DNA of 34,944 nt, from positions 1 through 34,944 of the forward strand of contig NZ_JAOART010000104.1 of NCBI RefSeq assembly GCF_025210435.1. Reading direction: 5' to 3'. The position numbers and the translations under genes are program-made. The notes under the pieces are model-generated. The model ran no database searches, was not told the DNA's origin, and was given only the letters and a program-made list of their open reading frames with translations. Source of the stretch: Anaeromicrobium sp. (GTDB taxonomy: Bacteria > Bacillota > Clostridia > Peptostreptococcales > Thermotaleaceae). Shown in pieces: positions 16,383 to 24,352 of the stretch (position 1 is its first letter; every line of letters starts with the position of its first letter).

Positions 16383-16595
16383 CCTAAGACCTCCCTATTA
16401 ATATTCATTTCACACATTTAAACTATATAGTTTCACTATTTCTTATACGTATAAATACTAGTTGTTATATCTTTATGATTTATATAATGAATATTATTCC
16501 AAATTCTAACCTTAATTCTATGAATTTTATTATTCATTTTTAATTCATACATAGTCTCAAGTGGTGAATATAATAAATAGGGTTCGTTCATTGAC
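16383..16595. other. Upstream region of the membrane protein gene
   Basis: AT-rich DNA with the perfect palindrome TTATACGTATAA at 16443-16454, about 60 bases upstream of the membrane protein start, which could be an operator. No GG-N10-GC sigma-54 promoter and no clear sigma-A promoter were found. Confidence 0.4.
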
Positions 16596-16834
16596 TATAG
16601 ATTTCTTGATTTTAAATTTGTTTTATTCAGTAACTTGCCTACAAGGGAAAATATATTGAAAATTTTTGGAACCCTGGAACGTCACAACATCCTATGCTAC
16701 TTGAACATGACTCATGAACCTATCTACGAAGATTTACACTTTCGCTTGTGACAAGGACTTGGGTGGAAAAAATTTTCAATATCTTTTCCTAAAGTAGGCT
16801 CACATAAAGCAAGTTTATGACCACGAAATCTACA
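16596..16834 (+). repeat. Dispersed structured repeat, copy B (MITE-like, 239 bp)
   Basis: Full-length copy with termini TATAGATTT...AAATCTACA and the same core as the other copies. The main stem is 16646-16667 with 16769-16790. Here a C-to-T change in the left arm is matched by a G-to-A change in the right arm compared with copies C and D, so that pair is kept; one other position is unpaired. The right end overlaps the stop codon of the sigma-54 activator gene on the opposite strand. Confidence 0.85.
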
Positions 16835-18212
16835 TTTTATATTTCTTTAATTTATGTTGTAAGGTTTGTCTTTTTATTCCTAGATAATTTGCTGACTTTG
16901 AAATATTTCCTTTATTGAGGTCTAATGCCTCCCTAATCATTTCCTTTTCAATGGCCATTAGGGTATCTGATAATGTTCCTTTGAGTTTATATTTACTCTC
17001 AGGGTGAAATTTAAACACATTAGTATTCACATGGGGTGAAAAATGTTCTTTTTTCAATATTTCATCTTCTGAGGCCACATTCACTGCACCATGAATATAA
17101 TTTTCTAGTTCCCTAATATTCCCTGGCCAATTATATTTTTTAAAATACCTTATTATATCCTTATCTACTTTCTTAATTTTCACATTGGATTTTCTATTAT
17201 ACTTGTCTATAAAATGTTCTACTAAAATCTCAATGTCCTCTGTTCGCTCCCTAAGGGGAGGTAAATTTACAGGCATCACATTTATCCTATAAAATAGATC
17301 TTTCCTTAATCTTTTTTCTTCAATCATCTTATAGGGTTCCTCATTGGTAGACGCAATTATTCTCACATCCACTACAATATCCTTAAGGCCTCCTACTCGT
17401 CTTATGGTCTTTTCTTGCAATACCCTCAATAATTTACTTTGTAGCTTCTCTCCCATGGAATTTATCTCGTCTAAAAATAAAGTTCCTCCGTTGGCATGTT
17501 CAAACAGTCCAACTTTCCTCATGGCCCCTGTAAAGCTTCCCTTTTCCGTACCAAATAGGATGGATTCAAGTAAACTTTCGGGTATGGCAGCACAGTTTTG
17601 CCCTATAAAGGGTTTATCTGCCCTACGACTTCCATAGTGGATACTTTGAGCAACTAGCTCCTTCCCCGTTCCTGTCTCTCCATATATGAGAACACTAGAA
17701 GAGTAATTAGATGCTCCTTTTGCATATTCTATGGACTTAATAAAATTTTCACTATGTCCAATTATGGAATCGAATGTGAATTTTTTCTTCATTGTCTTAT
17801 CATTTCGTTCCTGTAGTTTCCTTTGAAGTTGAACTACTTCTGCTGATAATTCCTTTATTTTAGTTATATTTCTGGCTATTTCTATGGCTCCCATAATTGC
17901 CTTATCCTTTATTATGGGAATAGTATTGTTTATGGTAGTTATCTCCTTATTTTGATTATTATAGTAAATCTGGGGTCTCTCTTTTATGGCTTGTCCCTTT
18001 TCTAAAGCCTTTAGTAGGGTACTCGTATCCTTATCTAATGTGGGAAATACATTTAATAACTTTTTATTTAACACTTCTTCCCTATCCATACCTTCCATCT
18101 TTTCCATGGCCTTGTTATAAAAAATAGTTCTTCCATCCTTATCTATTACATGAATTCCTTCATCTATACTTTCCATTATGGTATATAACAAATCATCTAT
18201 GTATTCTTTCAT
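16830..18212 (-). CDS. Sigma-54-dependent PAS/AAA+/Fis activator, likely regulator of ornithine use
   Basis: A 460-residue enhancer-binding protein with three parts. Residues about 8-115 form a PAS sensor ([20 protein letters not shown]), followed by a short coiled coil (120-140). The AAA+ domain (about 148-380) has Walker A GETGTGKE (178-185), the sigma-54 contact loop as GSFTGA (225-230, a common variant of GAFTGA), and Walker B GGTLFLDE (242-249). A Fis-type HTH closes the protein ([20 protein letters not shown]). It lies on the same strand as the ornithine operon, whose promoter is the only clear sigma-54 promoter I found in the window; a sigma-54 activator is also associated with the C. 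difficile ornithine cluster. The ligand is unknown; ornithine is a guess. Its TAG stop lies in the terminus of repeat copy B, without visible loss of the HTH. Confidence 0.92.
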   Translation of the reverse strand: MKEYIDDLLYTIMESIDEGIHVIDKDGRTIFYNKAMEKMEGMDREEVLNKKLLNVFPTLDKDTSTLLKALEKGQAIKERPQIYYNNQNKEITTINNTIPIIKDKAIMGAIEIARNITKIKELSAEVVQLQRKLQERNDKTMKKKFTFDSIIGHSENFIKSIEYAKGASNYSSSVLIYGETGTGKELVAQSIHYGSRRADKPFIGQNCAAIPESLLESILFGTEKGSFTGAMRKVGLFEHANGGTLFLDEINSMGEKLQSKLLRVLQEKTIRRVGGLKDIVVDVRIIASTNEEPYKMIEEKRLRKDLFYRINVMPVNLPPLRERTEDIEILVEHFIDKYNRKSNVKIKKVDKDIIRYFKKYNWPGNIRELENYIHGAVNVASEDEILKKEHFSPHVNTNVFKFHPESKYKLKGTLSDTLMAIEKEMIREALDLNKGNISKSANYLGIKRQTLQHKLKKYKM

Positions 18213-18289
18213 TTCTTCACTACCTTTGAAATTATTTGTACATGATAATTTCTCTATTAGAAAGACTTTTTCCTCTTATGCTTTATTGA

Positions 18290-18345
18290 AAATAAGTAAA
18301 ATAGATAGGTGATTATAAAAACTCACCTATCTATTTCACTTATTT
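18290..18345 (-). terminator. Long hairpin after the chemoreceptor-like gene
   Basis: A 23-bp stem (18290-18312 with 18323-18345) with one mismatch and a 10-base loop. It lies between the stop of 18410-19246 and the start of the activator gene. It should separate these two transcription units. Confidence 0.75.
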
Positions 18346-18409
18346 CCAATATTTTAATCAGTTTACCTTAATTGAGCCTAGAGATTATGTTTCATTAACT
18401 TATAAATCT

Positions 18410-19246
18410 CTATTGCAGATTTTCAGATAATTTTATTAGGCTGGCTGATATGTCATTTAATCGTTGAGCTCCAGCTGCCACCTGTTCTGTTTGAACCGAT
18501 TGTTCTTCGGTAACTGCTGCAAAAGTATTAATGGAATCAATCATATTATTAATATCATCTCTAATTCTAGTTAGTGTTATGGTTATTTTTTCCGTTGAGT
18601 TTTTGCTATTCTGTGCTAATTTCCTTATTTCTTCAGCAACTACTGCAAATCCCCTTCCGTGTTCACCAGCTCGTGCAGCTTCAATTGCTGCATTAAGTCC
18701 CAATAAATTTGTAGTATTAGCCACATTGTTAATATACATAAGAATATCGTCCATACTTTTGATTTGTTCCTCAATACTCTTAATATTACTGTTAAAATCT
18801 TGACTACTTACTGCTAATTCTTGAGATGAATTAGCAAGTCCTTGTGAAGAAAAAGATAATTGTTCAGAAAATGTTTGTAATTCCTTGGCCGTCTCTATAA
18901 CACTATTTTCTTTTTCCTGAGAAATTGCAAAAGTAATGGTTCCAACTACATTCCCTGTATCATCATTAATTAATGGAATGGCATAAGCAATTATAGGAAA
19001 TCCAAAAACTTCTTTAGGATATCGTGCAACTTGTCTTTGTCTTGTAGTCATAGTCTTTTGAGAAGCTCCACCCTCTACTAAGCTCATGTTCTCTTGAACA
19101 TTTAATTTGAAAGAGTTAGGTTGTTTTACCAAAAGAAATTTTTCTGTATCCGTAAGACCAACCCCTGCATCACTAGTAAAAACAGAACATAGAACATTAA
19201 AAAATTTTTCTATCATAGTAATAAATTCCTTATCATTTAAATGCAT
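18410..19246 (-). CDS. Soluble methyl-accepting chemotaxis-like protein
   Basis: A 278-residue protein with no membrane helix. The first 130 residues look like a PAS/GAF-type sensor (for example [31 protein letters not shown]). The C-terminal half is a methyl-accepting signalling coiled coil with the conserved hairpin tip ([20 protein letters not shown], then EEIRKLAQ), which contacts CheA and CheW. It is short for the family, and the helix after the tip is only about 60 residues. It is a cytosolic receptor whose stimulus is unknown. AAAGGAAG precedes ATG. Repeat copy C lies 39 bases upstream of the start codon, in the place where the promoter should be. Confidence 0.88.
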   Translation of the reverse strand: MHLNDKEFITMIEKFFNVLCSVFTSDAGVGLTDTEKFLLVKQPNSFKLNVQENMSLVEGGASQKTMTTRQRQVARYPKEVFGFPIIAYAIPLINDDTGNVVGTITFAISQEKENSVIETAKELQTFSEQLSFSSQGLANSSQELAVSSQDFNSNIKSIEEQIKSMDDILMYINNVANTTNLLGLNAAIEAARAGEHGRGFAVVAEEIRKLAQNSKNSTEKITITLTRIRDDINNMIDSINTFAAVTEEQSVQTEQVAAGAQRLNDISASLIKLSENLQ

Positions 19247-19285
19247 ACAATCTTCCTTTCTTAAGTTAAAACTAAAGTATACTTA

Positions 19286-19524
19286 TATAGATTTCTTGGT
19301 TTTAAAATTGCTTTATACAGTAACTTGCCTATAAGGGAAAATATATTGAAAATCTTTGGAACCCTGGAACGTCACAACAGCATATGCTACTCCAGCATGA
19401 CACGTGAACCTATCTACGAAGATTCACACTTTCGCTTGTGACAAGGACTTGGGTGGAAAAGATTTTCAATATATTTTCCTGAAATAGGCCCGCATAAAGC
19501 AAGTTTATACACCAGAAATCTATA
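19286..19524 (+). repeat. Dispersed structured repeat, copy C (MITE-like, 239 bp)
   Basis: The best-preserved copy. Termini TATAGATTTCTTGG and CCAGAAATCTATA are near-perfect inverted repeats. The main stem has 22 perfect pairs (19336-19357 with 19458-19479), with GTCACAA/TTGTGAC inside. It lies just upstream of the chemoreceptor-like gene (minus strand), so promoter elements for that gene may lie in the repeat. It is joined head to tail with a deleted copy, sharing TA at the junction. Confidence 0.88.
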
Positions 19525-19597
19525 TAGATTTCGTAACACTAAGATTTCTTTATACACTAACTTGCCTATAAAGTTGGTTTATAAATACGAAATCAGA
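19523..19597 (+). repeat. Internally deleted derivative of the dispersed repeat (about 75 bp)
   Basis: It has the left end of the repeat (TATAGATTT...CTTTATACACTAACTTGCC, most like copy D) joined directly to the right end (AAGTTGGTTTATAAATACGAAATC). The break falls at ATAA, a four-base sequence present on both sides in full copies, so a microhomology deletion explains it. All of the conserved core is gone. Confidence 0.75.
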
Positions 19598-19765
19598 TTT
19601 CACTAATTCTGACAATTTAAAAATTCTTCAAATTTTACAATTGATTATCATTATACAGTATTTTATTATATTGTCAAAAGTTTATAATACAATACTCTGA
19701 AAAAGTCATACTTCCTATGCTTCCTATGAAATATTATGGTTCCCTTCCACTGAAGCCAAATAAAA
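19598..19765. other. Intergenic stretch between repeats and fabI terminator
   Basis: AT-rich DNA with no gene or clear signal beyond a short direct repeat of CTTCCTATG (near 19710-19730). Confidence 0.4.
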
Positions 19766-19797
19766 AATCCTTGAAAGTATATTTACTCTCAAGGATT
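19766..19797 (-). terminator. Terminator after fabI
   Basis: Stem AATCCTTGA-AGTA/TACT-TCAAGGATT (14 positions, one mismatch), followed on the minus strand by a T6 run. It starts 10 bases after the fabI stop and ends the four-gene envelope operon. Confidence 0.85.
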
Positions 19798-19806
19798 ATA
19801 TATTTA

Positions 19807-20577
19807 TTATCCTACCATGCTAAATCCAGCATCTACATGGATAACTTCTCCAGTTACGCCTGTGCTTAGATCACTGCATAAGAACACTGCTGTTCCTCCA
19901 ACCTCTTTAGGGTCAACTGTTCTTCCTCTTGGAATCTTTTCCTCTGCCTGCTTTAATAAGTCATTAAAGTCTTTTACTCCCCTAGCTGCTAATGTCTTAA
20001 TAGGTCCTGCTGATATGGCATTAACTCTTATTTCCCTTTCTCCAAGATCCTTAGCTAAGTATCTTGTAGATGCTTCTAGGGCTGCTTTAGCAACTCCCAT
20101 AACATTATAGTTAGGAATAGCTCTTTCAGATCCTAAATAAGTTAATGTAAGAATTGACCCACCTTCAGTCATGATTTCTTGAGCGTATTTAGTTGCTAAT
20201 ACAAATGAATACGCACTAATATCATTTGCTAATTTAAATCCATCTCTTGAGGTATCATAGAAATTTCCTCCTAATTCTTCCTTCTTAGAATGGGCAATAG
20301 AGTGAACTAGTCCATGTAGTACTCCAATATCTTCCTTTAATTGGCCAAATACTTGTGCCACATTATCATCATTAGTAACATCACATTCATAAACCTTAGC
20401 ATTCTTCATTTCTTCACCAAGTAATTTTTCTAAGTTTGACAGACTTCTTTCACCTACATATGTAAATGCTAGGTTTGCTCCATGTTTATGTAGCTCTTGT
20501 GCTATTCCCCATGCAATACTTCTTTTGTTTGCAACTCCCATTATTAGGATATTTTTACCTTTTAATAATCCACTCAT
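19807..20577 (-). CDS. fabI: Enoyl-[acyl-carrier-protein] reductase (NADH), FabI
   Basis: A 256-residue short-chain dehydrogenase of the FabI branch. The N-terminal NILIMGVANKRSIAWGIA is the typical FabI cofactor loop (GxxxxxSxAxG). The catalytic Tyr157 and Lys164 (YNVMGVAK, Y-x6-K) and the second Tyr147 (TYLGSERAIP) are present. It performs the last reduction of each fatty-acid elongation cycle and is the target of triclosan. I chose ATG 20577 with AAAGGAGAGG just upstream rather than an ATG seven codons earlier. It follows the PBP gene by 29 bases with no terminator, so it is the last gene of the FHA-SEDS-PBP operon instead of lying in a fab cluster. Confidence 0.95.
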   Translation of the reverse strand: MSGLLKGKNILIMGVANKRSIAWGIAQELHKHGANLAFTYVGERSLSNLEKLLGEEMKNAKVYECDVTNDDNVAQVFGQLKEDIGVLHGLVHSIAHSKKEELGGNFYDTSRDGFKLANDISAYSFVLATKYAQEIMTEGGSILTLTYLGSERAIPNYNVMGVAKAALEASTRYLAKDLGEREIRVNAISAGPIKTLAARGVKDFNDLLKQAEEKIPRGRTVDPKEVGGTAVFLCSDLSTGVTGEVIHVDAGFSMVG

Positions 20578-20606
20578 AAGTACCTCTCCTTTATCCATAA
20601 TTTTAT

Positions 20607-22004
20607 CTATTTATTCAATACATTTAATGCATTTTTTAATATGTCCCTTGCTATAGGAGCTGCCGATACACCCCCACCTTTTCCCTCATTCTCCAAAACT
20701 ACTACTACTGTAACCTTCGGATCATTTGCTGGTGCAAAACCTACAAACCAGTCATGGGATTTGGAATTTGTCTGGGCTGTTCCCGTTTTACCAGCTACTT
20801 TTACTCCATTTATTTGGGCTCTTTTCCCCGTCCCAAATTGTACCACATCTATCATCATATTAGTTAATTTCTTTCCATCATATGGACTAATAACATTTGA
20901 TAATGGTTTTGGCTCAGTAAGCTCTATTATCCTATTCCTACTATCTGTAATCTCTTTTACTAGGTAGGGCCTCATTATATCTCCATCATTTCCTATGGCA
21001 GAAGTTACCATAGCCATATTTATTGGAGTAACTAAAAGTTTTCCTTGTCCAATAGATAGGGACCCTAAATCTACCTTTGACATTCTCCTATCTGTTGGAA
21101 AAACTGAATTTTTAGTTGTTATATCAAAATATATGTCCCTATTAAACATATATTTCTCCCCTGTCTTTTTAATTTTATTATAACCCAAATCTAATCCCAT
21201 TTGAGCAAAGGCCACGTTACAAGAATAAGTCAAAGCCTTCCTCATGTCAACTTCTTTATGGGCTATATTTTTATAGTCCTTTAATACAAATCCATCAATA
21301 GTAATTTGACCTTCACAAACATAATTGGGATTAAGGTCATAGTTAAGGGCACTAGTGGCCGTTACTAACTTAAATACGGACCCAGGTGTATAAAGTCCTT
21401 GAGCTGCTCTGTTAAGTAATGGACTATTCTCATTATTAGCTATGGCTTTCCAATTTTCCACTAATTCATTAGGATTGAAATCTGGTTTACTAACTAATCC
21501 ATAGATTTCACCTGTTTTAGGATTCATAGCAACTACAGCACCCTTTTTTCCCCTCATTCTCTTTTCCATATGAGATTGGATTTCATGATCTATAGTCAAA
21601 ATCAAATTATTTCCCTTATTATTCCCACCAATTATAGTATCTCGTACCCTTTCAATAGCAGATTTATCAAATCCCAATAATACCTTATTAAAGGATTTTT
21701 CAAGACCTGATTTACCATATTCTTTGAAAGAATATCCTATTATGTGAGAATATGTATTTCCAAAGGGATACCTTCTTATTTTATCATCATTTTCATTATT
21801 ATCTGCTAATATTACTTTATTTCTATCTAAAATTTTTCCCCTTAAAATATTATCTTCTTTTATCCACAGTCTCTTATTATAGGGATTATTAATTATTTCA
21901 TCTACTTTAAAAATTTCAATATAACTTAAATTTAGTATTAGACCTAGATACATGATACAAAAGAGCAATAGGACCTTTATAATTCTTTTAGATATGATGT
22001 TCAT
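20607..22004 (-). CDS. pbpA: Class B penicillin-binding protein (PbpA/PBP2-type transpeptidase)
   Basis: The 465-residue protein has one N-terminal membrane anchor (about 8-30), a short dimerisation region, and a transpeptidase domain with all three motifs: SVFK (Ser209-Lys212), SCN (261-263), and KTG (406-408). It crosslinks peptidoglycan outside the membrane. It is short for class B, like the PbpA proteins that pair with a RodA/FtsW-type polymerase next door. It overlaps the SEDS gene by 17 bases, indicating a functional pair. Confidence 0.93.
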   Translation of the reverse strand: MNIISKRIIKVLLLFCIMYLGLILNLSYIEIFKVDEIINNPYNKRLWIKEDNILRGKILDRNKVILADNNENDDKIRRYPFGNTYSHIIGYSFKEYGKSGLEKSFNKVLLGFDKSAIERVRDTIIGGNNKGNNLILTIDHEIQSHMEKRMRGKKGAVVAMNPKTGEIYGLVSKPDFNPNELVENWKAIANNENSPLLNRAAQGLYTPGSVFKLVTATSALNYDLNPNYVCEGQITIDGFVLKDYKNIAHKEVDMRKALTYSCNVAFAQMGLDLGYNKIKKTGEKYMFNRDIYFDITTKNSVFPTDRRMSKVDLGSLSIGQGKLLVTPINMAMVTSAIGNDGDIMRPYLVKEITDSRNRIIELTEPKPLSNVISPYDGKKLTNMMIDVVQFGTGKRAQINGVKVAGKTGTAQTNSKSHDWFVGFAPANDPKVTVVVVLENEGKGGGVSAAPIARDILKNALNVLNK

Positions 22005-23220
22005 CTTTATCCTCCTGATATGTATCTATTTCTTCAGAAGCCACTTGAAGTATACCTACTAATAAAAAACTAGAAACCAGTGAACTTCCCCCATAGCTTA
22101 CAAAAGGAAGGGTAACTCCCGTAAGAGGAATAAACTTTGTAACTCCACCTATTATTATAAATGCCTGAAATCCTAATATGACTGTCATTCCAATAGAAAC
22201 TATCTTAAAAAATCTATCATGTTGATTGAGGGCTATTTTAAAACCCCTATATATTAATATTAAAAACAACATTATTACTGCAATTCCACCGAATATACCC
22301 AATTCTTCACATATGGCTGAAAATATGAAATCCGTATGAACTTCAGGTATTAATTTAGGATATCCAAGGCCTAATCCCGTACCAAAGAAACCACCTGAAC
22401 CTATGGCAAATAAAGACTGGGTTATTTGATACCCTTCCTTTTCTATATACTTCCATGGGTCTAGCCAGGCTATAACCCTAACTCTCACGTGGTATACAAA
22501 TATATAACTTAATATGGCTATTATAATGGCCAATAGGATTTGAACATATATTTGTTTCCTATCATCTTCATTAATGTATAAAATCATGAAAAAAGTAAAA
22601 TAAAATATCATGGCTGTTCCTAAATCCCTTTGAATAAATAAAAATAATATAAATACATATATGGAACATAAAAATACATAAAAATTCATTTTCTTATTAG
22701 AATAATAAGAAGCCATATAAAATACAAATAATATTTTAATTAATTCTGATGGTTGTAGTCCAATTGATCCTATTTTAATCCAGTTAATAGCGCCATTTAT
22801 CTTATCCCCTAAAATTAAAGTTAAAAGAAATAAAACAACGGATATTATCATATAATGATTAGTCCAAATTTGCCAGTTTTTTACCCTTTTAATAGTCATA
22901 TAAGTTGCAAAATAAAAAATTATTCCAATGGCAAACCAAGCCACTTGCTTTAAACCATATCTAGGATTTAATCTATAAATCATTATTATACCTATACTAG
23001 ATAACATACTGACTATAAGAAATATATAATTATCACCAAGGGGAGATAATTTAGACAAAAAATGATTTGCCACATATATGGTTATAATAAAGAGACTTCC
23101 CCATAAAAGGGTTGCTGGATCAAACACACTTTTATACATATAAAGTAAAAATATTGCCAGGAAATTTATTAAAACTATTAAATTTTCAGGCATCTTTTTA
23201 AAGAAGAAATCATTAAACAT
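21988..23220 (-). CDS. SEDS family peptidoglycan glycosyltransferase (FtsW/RodA/SpoVE)
   Basis: A 410-residue polytopic protein with about ten to twelve membrane helices. It has the SEDS signatures: GINWIKIG-like GAINWIKIGSIGLQPSEL around 150, QRDLGTAMIF near 205, and a C-terminal VTLPFVSYGGSSLVSSFLLV. It polymerises lipid II glycan strands together with its cognate class B PBP, which overlaps its 3' end. Whether it serves division, elongation or sporulation is not clear; the FHA-SEDS-PbpA order resembles the RodA-PbpA clusters of Gram-positives. Confidence 0.94.
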   Translation of the reverse strand: MFNDFFFKKMPENLIVLINFLAIFLLYMYKSVFDPATLLWGSLFIITIYVANHFLSKLSPLGDNYIFLIVSMLSSIGIIMIYRLNPRYGLKQVAWFAIGIIFYFATYMTIKRVKNWQIWTNHYMIISVVLFLLTLILGDKINGAINWIKIGSIGLQPSELIKILFVFYMASYYSNKKMNFYVFLCSIYVFILFLFIQRDLGTAMIFYFTFFMILYINEDDRKQIYVQILLAIIIAILSYIFVYHVRVRVIAWLDPWKYIEKEGYQITQSLFAIGSGGFFGTGLGLGYPKLIPEVHTDFIFSAICEELGIFGGIAVIMLFLILIYRGFKIALNQHDRFFKIVSIGMTVILGFQAFIIIGGVTKFIPLTGVTLPFVSYGGSSLVSSFLLVGILQVASEEIDTYQEDKDEHHI

Positions 23221-23222
23221 AA

Positions 23223-23660
23223 CTACACCTCTTTAACAGTATCCACATATAAAAACTCTACCCGTCCCATTTTTATTCTATCTCCATTTTGCAACATAAC
23301 CGTATCTATTATCTTTTCTCCATTAATAAAGGTTCCATTTGCACTATTTTCATCTTTTATTAAAAAATAGTCCTCGTTTAAAATTATTCTGGCTTGATAA
23401 TTTGATATGGTTGGATCCTTTATACTTATATGATTATCATTTTTTCTTCCTATGGACATGGTTTTGTCTAAAGGATATACTTCCTTTATTTTAAAGGGTA
23501 AGGTGTCTTTTCTATTTATAAGCTTTAAATATGGACAATTTCCAATTAGCCCTGTCATATTTTGAATATCCAAATAAATCATTTTCATAATATTAAATAT
23601 AAATAGATATATTATTAAAATAAATGCATACTTGATTATTGTTGAAAAAAAATTATACAT
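23223..23660 (-). CDS. Membrane-anchored FHA domain protein
   Basis: A 145-residue protein with one N-terminal membrane segment (about 8-28) and a cytosolic FHA domain with the expected motifs: SIGRKNDNHI, then TISNYQAR, and NSANGTFINGEKI. FHA domains bind phosphothreonine, so a Ser/Thr kinase partner is implied; none is in the window. It lies 2 bases before the SEDS gene, so it likely helps to control the SEDS-PBP pair, as in the FHA-RodA-PbpA clusters of Actinobacteria. I chose ATG 23660, which has GGAGGGAGG just upstream; an ATG five codons earlier lies on top of that site. Confidence 0.9.
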   Translation of the reverse strand: MYNFFSTIIKYAFILIIYLFIFNIMKMIYLDIQNMTGLIGNCPYLKLINRKDTLPFKIKEVYPLDKTMSIGRKNDNHISIKDPTISNYQARIILNEDYFLIKDENSANGTFINGEKIIDTVMLQNGDRIKMGRVEFLYVDTVKEV

Positions 23661-23956
23661 ATATCCTCCCTCCATATCTATTTTACCATTTATTATCTAC
23701 AATCCCAAAGCATATTAAAGTTTATCCATATAATTCCTCTTAAATACTATACACTATAAATATTAAAAAAATATTAATTTTAAAAAACTTTATAGATTTA
23801 TTTTATAGAATATTCTAATGTTTTTCCATTTCTTCATTATAGTGGAAAATCAAGAGTATCTTTTAGTATACAAGAGTTTTTTTCATTTTCCACATTAAAA
23901 TAGTCAAAAATATGACATGCTTTTTTTTCTAGATAATGGTAAACTATATTTGTCGA
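23661..23956. other. Divergent intergenic region between the FHA operon and tRNA-Pro
   Basis: Very AT-rich. It should hold the promoters of the envelope operon (minus) and of the tRNA (plus). The only symmetric site I see is the perfect palindrome TAGAATATTCTA at 23806-23817. No promoter matches strongly enough to be called. Confidence 0.4.
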
Positions 23957-24033
23957 CGGGGTGTAGCGCAGTTTGGTAGCGCATCTGGTTTGGGACCAGG
24001 GGGCCGCGGGTTCAAATCCTGCCACCCCGACCA
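23957..24033 (+). tRNA. tRNA-Pro (anticodon TGG)
   Basis: A full cloverleaf can be drawn: acceptor CGGGGTG with CACCCCG, D-arm GCGCAG...AGCGC, anticodon arm CTGGTTTGGGACCAG with TGG in the loop, T-arm with GGTTCAAATCC. The discriminator A and CCA (24031-24033) are encoded. The TGG anticodon reads proline codons. It is a single tRNA gene followed by its own terminator. Confidence 0.97.
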
Positions 24034-24036
24034 TTG

Positions 24037-24067
24037 AAAAAACTTAGCAGATTCTGCTAAGTTTTTT
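24037..24067 (+). terminator. Terminator of tRNA-Pro
   Basis: A 14-bp perfect stem AAAAAACTTAGCAG/CTGCTAAGTTTTTT with a 3-base loop, ending in T7. It starts 3 bases after the tRNA CCA. Confidence 0.92.
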
Positions 24068-24087
24068 TATTTTTACCATATACTACC

Positions 24088-24326
24088 TATAGATTTATCA
24101 ACCCTAAGTTTTCTTTATACAGTAACTTGCCTATAAGGGAAAATTTATTGAAAATCTTTGGAACCCTGGAACGTCACAACATCTTATGCTAATTGAACAT
24201 GACACATGAACATATCTACGAAGATTCACACTTTCGCTTGTGACAGGGACTTGGGTGGAAAAGATTTTCAATATATTTTCCTGAAATAGACACACATAAA
24301 GCTGGTTTATAAATGATAAATCTATA
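24088..24326 (+). repeat. Dispersed structured repeat, copy D (MITE-like, 239 bp)
   Basis: Full-length copy between the tRNA terminator and the GH18 gene, ending 26 bases before its ATG. Main stem as in copy C with one mismatch in the left arm; GTCACAA/TTGTGAC is kept. Termini TATAGATTT...AAATCTATA. Its position means the GH18 leader or promoter must lie in or against the repeat. Confidence 0.86.
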
Positions 24327-24352
24327 TAACTAAACCTGGAGGTGACTGACAA

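Noticed and set aside
23837-24034. Minus-strand frame opening MVGVAGFEPAAPWSQTRCATK
   Set aside because: It is the antisense of the tRNA-Pro gene, a well-known false protein in databases; there is no ribosome binding site.
24131-24352. 73-codon minus-strand frame
   Set aside because: It lies inside repeat copy D and is broken in the other copies, so it is not a gene.
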